Assembly: GCA_028279595.1 (NCBI GenBank)
Contig: JANQNK010000015.1
Coordinates: 1-55,371 of the forward strand
Direction: 5' to 3'
DNA length: 55,371 nucleotides
Source: Thermoplasmatota archaeon
GTDB lineage: Archaea; Thermoplasmatota; JAKEGO01
Part shown: piece after piece, positions 53,301-55,371 of the stretch
Layout of the letters: each line of letters begins with the position of its first letter
Position numbering within the stretch: the stretch's first letter is position 1
Translations under genes and position numbers: made by a program
Notes under the pieces: generated by a model
Databases searched by the model: none
What the model saw: only the letters and a program-made list of their open reading frames with translations
Told to the model about the DNA's origin: nothing

Positions 53301-55371
53301 CTCGACACGGCGAGCACGGTCTCCTTCGAGGTCAACACCACCGGGAAGGACCAGACCATCGGCATCGAGCCGAACACCGTCTTCCTGCCCGCCGGGTCAC
53401 AGGCGTACTTCAAGTTCAGCATCAGCGGATACCTCCAGATATCCGATCCCTGGGGCAACTCCCTGTTCCGGATATCGGGAGAGATCGAGGTGAGCGTCTA
53501 CCTGTCGGGACCGACCGCCACCACGAGCGGCGGCGACACCGACACCGAAGCATCGGTCACCCTCGACCTGGTGGGCGACAACAACGACCTTGTGATCACG
53601 GCCAACGACGCGGGCGAGGACTACAATGACGTCGAGATAATCTTCATGGACGACCCGGGGGACGTCGAGGTCTCGTACACGGAGGGGACCGGAGGCGACG
53701 CCAGCACGATCACGATCAAGCTCCAGGAGGGTATCTCGAACGCCAATGACGTCGTTGGCGCGGACTGGTCGGGAACCCCATTCACCGCTGCGCTCACAGC
53801 GACAGACGACAACGGCACCAACCTGGGTACCGGTCCCATAGAGCTGCCGATGGGACGGGTCGAGTTCAGGATAACGGACGGCGAGATCTACCTTTGGCCG
53901 CTCGGGACCCTCACTGTGGACGGACTCATCATCGGATCGGAGGACGGACTCGTCGCTTCGTTCGACATAGGCAGCGTCGGTCTCGACACCCTCTCGGTCA
54001 TCGGCTTCGAGATGGAGGGCACGTTCAGCCTCGAGATCAACACGACGGGAGCCGCGGTCGAGGGCATACAGCCCGGTCTTCGCGTGTCGTTCTACGCGTC
54101 GGTCGACATCTTCGGGATAGCCACCGCAACGGCCACTGGATTCATATCCATGGACGCCAACGGCGCCCAGCTCTATTTCGACGGCACCGTTACCATCGGG
54201 CCGCTCTACTTCGACATCGTGACATATGTCGGTGTCTCGCTCGACGGTGTGGTGATCAACGCCAGCGTGGACTTCGAGCTCAACATCCTGTCACTCTTCG
54301 ACCTGGACCTCCATGGCAAGCTCATGGTGAACACGACGGACGAGGACGCCACCGGATTCCAGGGCATCGACGGATGGGTCTCGTTCAGCGACGTCAACAA
54401 CGCGGCAGCGACCATCGACTCCAAATCATTCTATCTGGACCTCAGGGGAGAACTCCGTGTTCTGTGGGTGATCAAGCTATCGGGCAGGTTGACAGTAGAT
54501 GCGGATGAGGACGGTTGGACCATCACCATACCGTCGAACAACAAGCTCTCCGCCGACCTTTTCGGGATGATCTGGATCCAGGGATGGGGCACGATCAGCT
54601 CCGATGGTACCTTCGACCTGCACTTCCGCGGCGGCGCCGGCCTTCCGTGGTACGGGGCCAGCACAGGCATCAGCGGTACGATCTGGCTCGACATGTCGTT
54701 CAACGGAACCACATTCTATTTCACGGCTGGAGGAAGCTTCAGCGCCAAGTTCGCTGGTGTCAACCTGGCCGGTGTCAGCGCCTGGATGAGTGCGTCCGGC
54801 GGACTCGGACAGAGGGTGAAGTTGAGCATCAACGTCTCGGGATCCGGATGGTTCTGGGAGACAGTGATGAAACTTGTTCGGGTAACCAGGGACTTCGCCG
54901 AGGACATGGGCTACGCCATCGTCAACTTCCTCGGGAACCTCGGATGTACCATCGCCAGCTGGTTCGGGCTGTGCGAGGAGTACGTCGAGATCGAGAAGCC
55001 CGTGCGTGAGAGGAACTACAGGACGAAGGCGTTCAGCATAGACCTGGCGACCATACAACTCCCGAGCAAGCTCGAAAGCTCGACACCGCCACCTCCGAAC
55101 CTCGGGACGATGAACGGGACAACGCTCGAGCTCAACGTCGGTACGAGGGCCTCCAACAGGAACGTCTTCCCCGCGGAGACGAACGAGTCCTACGTCATCA
55201 AACACCTCGGCGGGAACCAGAACTCGGAGAAGGTCCAGGTATCCGCATGGGGGGTCTTCGAGGAGTTCGACGGCGTCCGGTCCATCGAGGGCGACTTCGG
55301 CTCGGGCAACGACACGCTCATCATCGACACCGGTGTCTACGCGGACGCGACGATCTACGGCGGGGCGGGAA
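41370..55371 (+). CDS. Giant repetitive surface protein, adhesin-like (partial, runs off the window)
   Basis: The frame starts at the ATG at 41370 and stays open for 4,667 codons to the last base; spot checks of the codon phase near 46.3, 49.0, 52.0 and 55.0 kb agree. The N-terminus is MDRKQK plus one hydrophobic helix (about 7-27), a signal anchor. Near residues 300-440, GSGTIEDDVVVDGVFSPGNSPGIVTI and YDQIKVQGNINLGGKLKVDI resemble autotransporter-associated beta repeats. Eight tandem units follow (own entry), then a long beta-rich part, a second interspersed repeat family (own entry), and at the visible end GSGNDTLIID and GGAG, which look like the first RTX-type calcium-binding turns. Asp and Gly are very frequent, Cys rare (a few near 54,950-54,990). 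It resembles giant bacterial adhesins more than a typical archaeal S-layer protein. C-terminal anchor not visible. Confidence 0.85.
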   Translation, partial: MDRKQKLVVAFALGILIGTGFLSMFVADGSRNSLDDAHVVDTVSFKTPVVRQPGSPTVPMFYLFETDNGVLLDYRQAVMMGLSRKDVWVQDREGDPLGRYRIEERDDGTYDLDIWVEDDARIEMVGMAERPDDLLVRIDSEISPAQREWYSLFRDLGVEKQFDEHEHFVTDVVYVDPVEMDRATLTLPLKGEPGSIWFSEDFDLMTFSGPDWEATRTPFTVDNGFVTFEVDGFSAYAVSDRPMPEDPRPEHWTDEPYPDGTDVDTTTEPSDVDADRSVRLIGPDGEVLADSADNDGGPLFVAPDETLMGSGTIEDDVVVDGVFSPGNSPGIVTIQGALTISSGDSDTIDDSYTPPTGSGDTVGTLHIEVGGPDPGPGTPTDNGYDQIKVQGNINLGGKLKVDIINDYDPAVGTKFDILLVDSGYTGVLSDDDFASSEGLFGELPGDKYFEIVKDTTNKKVYLEVKQIGGGGFQLKALGTHAIGIAKVLTDYFDDTTYTGELDNIDVLGLVHGSADFTITKEEVDIDIDGSTGTTDDQYDDATLITVWLSDLMLYIGKGTIGLYVTSGKVGIASLKESGGKSWLALVVDDVGGTITIKGVKGDFADITVKLNKAKGGASALNWTQSLNLDEDSDYGDGDGDLVDFDGSGTTTDDRVTYTTEYLEVSGDITDLDVLKIVTGSASFAFEQQPVDVNTDGDADFEVTTGDDLDDATLMMISFGITDVFVGVPDGAGFKLTSGSLALATIKPDDDTDDRSWMSLSASIGSASLTGIEGLSASGSLAVEINRAFDGSVVATGDAIDWGEDINPDANSTDGDTFSGDTVDIGGHTMELDGDFLQASGSLTIDLFGFVSGTAGFTFQQQLVDVNLDGNTTFDSADDLDDADLVMLKFDVTSVKIGVENGAGFSLASGMLAMAFITPSDTGTDNRSWMAMSAAIGTASLTGIEGLSASGSFDLEINRAFAGTAVSAGDALDWESDVNTAADSVDTETFSSTTVSIGGHNVTLDGDWLQADGTLTIDLFGFVKGTAGFIFQQQPADVNLDGNTTFDTADDLDDADLVLLKFNVSDVFVGVPDSVGFSLDSGMLAMAVITPADTTSDDRSWLAMSAEITAASLTGIEGLIATGGFDIEINRAFDGSDVATGDALDWEEDVNTEADSVDTETFDATAVSIGGHDITLDGDWLQLRGNLTLDLFGFVKGTSEFIFQQQLVDVDADDSGDFDTGDGDLEDADLVLLRLDITDVFVGVPDSIGFSLDSGMLAMAVVKPSDTTSDDRSWVAMSASITTASLTGIEGLTADGDLNVKINRGFSGTSVVAGSALDWSDNIDIDPGTPAVFTPSTVSIGGHTISLVGDYLEASGELVIDLFGFVSGTVGFTFIQTQVDVDVDGGDFEPTYGNDIDDADLVMLDLTASDVFIGIPGSIGFKMESGGLAFAIIKSADTGDDRSFMTMSASVTNAELDGIEGLTLEAESLVLKINRAYDGTTVDEGAALDWTSDVDIEANATEGSPLVPDEIEVGTTTLTLDTDFLLVSASGTIDIFGFFYADASFAFEKSDTTVTVTDGSDTDTVDVDYMTVGVEIDNAFAGVNGPYWTDDGDGVMQDAELNTTSMGLSLTGVEFALVLMSVQTDDPDNEKDLRTWTAMSAVVDEVAFVGIDNVVVEGGAYVRINECGGGILENVGDPDLDEVNDKVVDFPDSFTGSGMEVDTGDGTPIVIDFDTKYLNVGGWLQVSLDGFFYFDGSFAFESSSEEVDLVRKDTNGTVVESETDVLVETLTVGAEVKHAFVGTDGPYWTGDADEDEEIDDPGEVNTNATGLSLSMFEFALVLMKVKGSDPDTQTDLRNWTAVTASVDDISLVGLPNLSISGSAAFKINTGGGGTLATVGDDVYDEENDMVVDFPSSFVNPSPPHGMPVDTGDGTPILIDFDNTYLFVDVQGTLTVGGLELVGGFAFEQDGADIGVAANFSIEFESGGEVVFGFSVDGKVLIKGDGAAMQLSMSIDVGTSTGPFEFDGAGTFYMNTTGDDVTTIAGKAVDLEIPDGKTRVLKVSVPIFKVRIGDYVTFEAGDIVLDLTATGTEHLIVFGDAGLSIKFGSGISFLDGMGGSVSNFAVRADFLPILQPNFAASLTFGDVSTTDFDLPIPIKLTEIGVRFKDDAITTEGVLEKPWLFVLTLSGGLDGSGGFPITALVDGLEVDIGLLVEGKFPFTKIDGVQFGIDDMSLGPVKVGGMFTFGIVEITDPADSSKKKTAFYGGIEGSFKYSGIGGGFKLYVCERGPLVATLSVGGLVLGPTGFVLGVEDGGFAFGGSQWPSPDGPEDLLTNPVFQDPFDTSLPAIKKRVEEVLALPGIGTTFNESFTMAATGTITNLYVQGMISGNVTVAMNIGWPDSISDPVPDVKLLINGTIDLLGMPFGYAGFMIDLSDPLVPMFDFAFQVPAPGNPLSFLFPSKTTILARLDTSGIIEMPVVGFSTFLSSTIEGALELLLEGLAEELERNHASTLSKLILDADHDGTVDTAEDMEVIDAEFLVDRLIGNDDPVVKGILPTSFEDLEDLTFDDLVIAVETIIELVPALISQATLLANDPEESFDLGEFLLDLVDVLIDAAIDGLEAGWETFDPSLEITAQIQPMIFGMPLGQPDVDVTLRLDKTALSFEFAGSIRDLLLQTVFSQFGGQILTMLPAGLDGITDSSYFYFKLDMPTGLIDAIISGLADPDDSNSQKLIDIFVDIINPFTGWEVLFASTITFFGFKLGSVSGFMFGPQDTTDPDFDETTFGQRVVNLDPDDDGEPNEDLVEYYTDVVNIIPVNSNDHYEDIVEYGGLLLTGQLYMPDIIADPVSVITTKPEWASATVELTSGEFLTITATEPGTNYNNVSIRFVDEEGIAGSEVAEYNDSNIADKRLKITVEDGVSTAEDIIAAIDAEGTFTASTPSMSSVIDMATVTTVDTSGGSSGKANTTFGSTTNDFELYIEAASSGTQYDDVEIVFDDSVDAGDEVAVYDDSGTPKTLTISVEDGVSTAAQIVTAINTEGTFTATTPDTSTVIDLASLTVNVTAGGVNGIDWTLPEITWELSEIMNNFNKVKDYIVQIVDGLTRQSEWAKLQMYIASPAKLFSVATDILDTGSEQASAMVTSTADGTFELFIQAREYGPDFNDVDIVFLDGVTAGSETVVYDETLGTLTITIDDGVTNSSEVARAINKEGTFSAVVSDNLLDMTISELSSETTDGGIIKDLVEPVNPSALGQAALDELTAILGAGFIEGYSNLKLFGIELGNTFIEGTIHGIRAEAEIPWLAGLTASLETGWKQTSINQIFYDIVTSPLAFTVTDALGLPNDPAEDFAFLLDPDTPDVPISFPVGAFEAMMSSENFLEWLATNFGLPEEIVTISESVASYEFFFGVYTPGYGDEDDSGVKRNGGFRLSADVNIEEFVEDAHFEFEIEFWNPLSYTDISTALIPNFVARASVAHMTVPLLFTDTDLFTLDDFFLEIMKDEVDGLSFTLRGSANLLGQRFTCDSELHFGDDGLYGGILLQAMTGVEGLTSGGTDSEGARLEVRPSGSDNDFRIDSVLTKATATVLSTYNDFEMSLEAVEGGAHLNDVEVRFVDLVEAGEEEASMAWTPWGYYLMIYVEDGETIASQVETALATHGVFTGTATNDNAVVYVDSLNAARSTGGTNTSHATATVESAGSDFEVEITAVGTGYGYDHVEVQFYDSVVQGEEVAYYDDSDTRRKLLVVYVEDGASTAGDVVAAIDAEGTFDASTDDDTEVIDLEYLAPWRTSGGTSGSPYNNVRVLIEEDTNITDGTATAVYEDRQITIGIEEGVTPRSEVIAAVNLLDEWDVAEEELDDGSDDGVVSVSNAMSEDFGFYLNGTFSMEINTSNETQYITRNVEGVDTTVEIERLKFKVVLTGLTPTEAAEIGVTIAGSDYGLSLNLAYLEMRHIVGEGVVMEGGIFGIGVTIDSTTHEFGSAAFRLSDDGIAIYANLSLDFEIPGLDTASTVSFEVNTTGKDQTIGIEPNTVFLPAGSQAYFKFSISGYLQISDPWGNSLFRISGEIEVSVYLSGPTATTSGGDTDTEASVTLDLVGDNNDLVITANDAGEDYNDVEIIFMDDPGDVEVSYTEGTGGDASTITIKLQEGISNANDVVGADWSGTPFTAALTATDDNGTNLGTGPIELPMGRVEFRITDGEIYLWPLGTLTVDGLIIGSEDGLVASFDIGSVGLDTLSVIGFEMEGTFSLEINTTGAAVEGIQPGLRVSFYASVDIFGIATATATGFISMDANGAQLYFDGTVTIGPLYFDIVTYVGVSLDGVVINASVDFELNILSLFDLDLHGKLMVNTTDEDATGFQGIDGWVSFSDVNNAAATIDSKSFYLDLRGELRVLWVIKLSGRLTVDADEDGWTITIPSNNKLSADLFGMIWIQGWGTISSDGTFDLHFRGGAGLPWYGASTGISGTIWLDMSFNGTTFYFTAGGSFSAKFAGVNLAGVSAWMSASGGLGQRVKLSINVSGSGWFWETVMKLVRVTRDFAEDMGYAIVNFLGNLGCTIASWFGLCEEYVEIEKPVRERNYRTKAFSIDLATIQLPSKLESSTPPPPNLGTMNGTTLELNVGTRASNRNVFPAETNESYVIKHLGGNQNSEKVQVSAWGVFEEFDGVRSIEGDFGSGNDTLIIDTGVYADATIYGGAG
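42880..47150 (+). repeat. Eight tandem domains of about 172-200 residues in the giant protein
   Basis: Using the Ile/Leu-Asn codon of the INRAF-like motif as landmark, units fall at 43197, 43719, 44235, 44751, 45270, 45783, 46356 and 46965, spacings 522, 516, 516, 519, 513, 573 and 609 nt. Each unit has IDLFGFVSGTAGF, VDVNxDGN, DDADLVxLxxxxxDVFVG, DxRSWxAMSA and SLTGIEGL motifs. The central ones are most alike; the first and the last two are diverged. Asp-rich loops suggest calcium binding. Confidence 0.85.
49870..53810 (+). repeat. Interspersed second repeat family in the giant protein (seven copies)
   Basis: Units of about 80-90 residues with pattern FxIxAxxxGxxYNDVxIxF, then Gx(E/D)xAxYDD, LxIxVEDGVSTAxxIxAAI, and EGTFxA. 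The EDG-like landmark lies at 50058, 50376, 50886, 52215, 52539, 52782 and 53727. Unlike the first family they are scattered between other beta-rich segments. Confidence 0.8.

Overview
The window looks archaeal. Almost every gene has a TATA-like box either about 25 nt before a leaderless start codon or about 35 nt before an ATG with a GGTG-type ribosome-binding site. Secreted proteins carry archaeal-style C-terminal sorting signals, and there are KaiC/RAD55-like and beta-CASP (RNase J-like) genes. A member of the Thermoplasmatota is my best guess from gene style, but nothing here proves it. No rRNA, tRNA, CRISPR array or IS element was seen.

Layout. (1) 1-1873: end of a three-gene redox operon: the C-terminus of a GlpA-like FAD enzyme with a BFD-type [2Fe-2S] domain, a second FAD/NAD oxidoreductase and a DUF1667 Cys-rich protein, joined by 4-nt overlaps. 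(2) 1928-2737: a very small protein and a RAD55/KaiC-like ATPase. (3) About 2740-14310: a visibly AT-richer accessory stretch: a PKD/PGF-CTERM surface protein, two tandem candidate small RNAs, a pentapeptide-repeat ion channel, several orphan membrane proteins, a broken DUF2075 (Schlafen-like) helicase, a MazG-like pyrophosphohydrolase and an HNH endonuclease. One GC-richer gene, a beta-CASP nuclease, lies inside it. (4) 14318-16363: a secreted, membrane-anchored subtilase. (5) 16420-40494: eleven tandem NosD/CASH-type right-handed beta-helix surface proteins, nearly all ending in A-P-[ER]-[KR]-[VI]-[PA]-E-[FLIV], a hydrophobic helix and Arg-rich tail. The array is interrupted at 26974-28540 by a HicB-like protein, an unknown protein and a lipoprotein. 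(6) 40495-41369: two copies of a roughly 185-nt leader, each with its TATA centre exactly 25 nt before GGAGGAGG; the second leads into the last gene. (7) 41370 to the window end: one uninterrupted reading frame of 4,667 codons encoding a giant repetitive surface protein whose visible end starts to look like RTX repeats.

Taken together, 14-55 kb is a cell-surface locus: a protease, a family of beta-helix proteins that probably share one anchoring route, and a giant adhesin-like protein behind a candidate regulatory RNA leader. The most novel-looking signals are that duplicated leader, the paired small-RNA candidates at 5.6-5.85 kb, the 19-fold 37-residue repeat in the second beta-helix protein, and the uniform sorting signal with no sorting enzyme in view.
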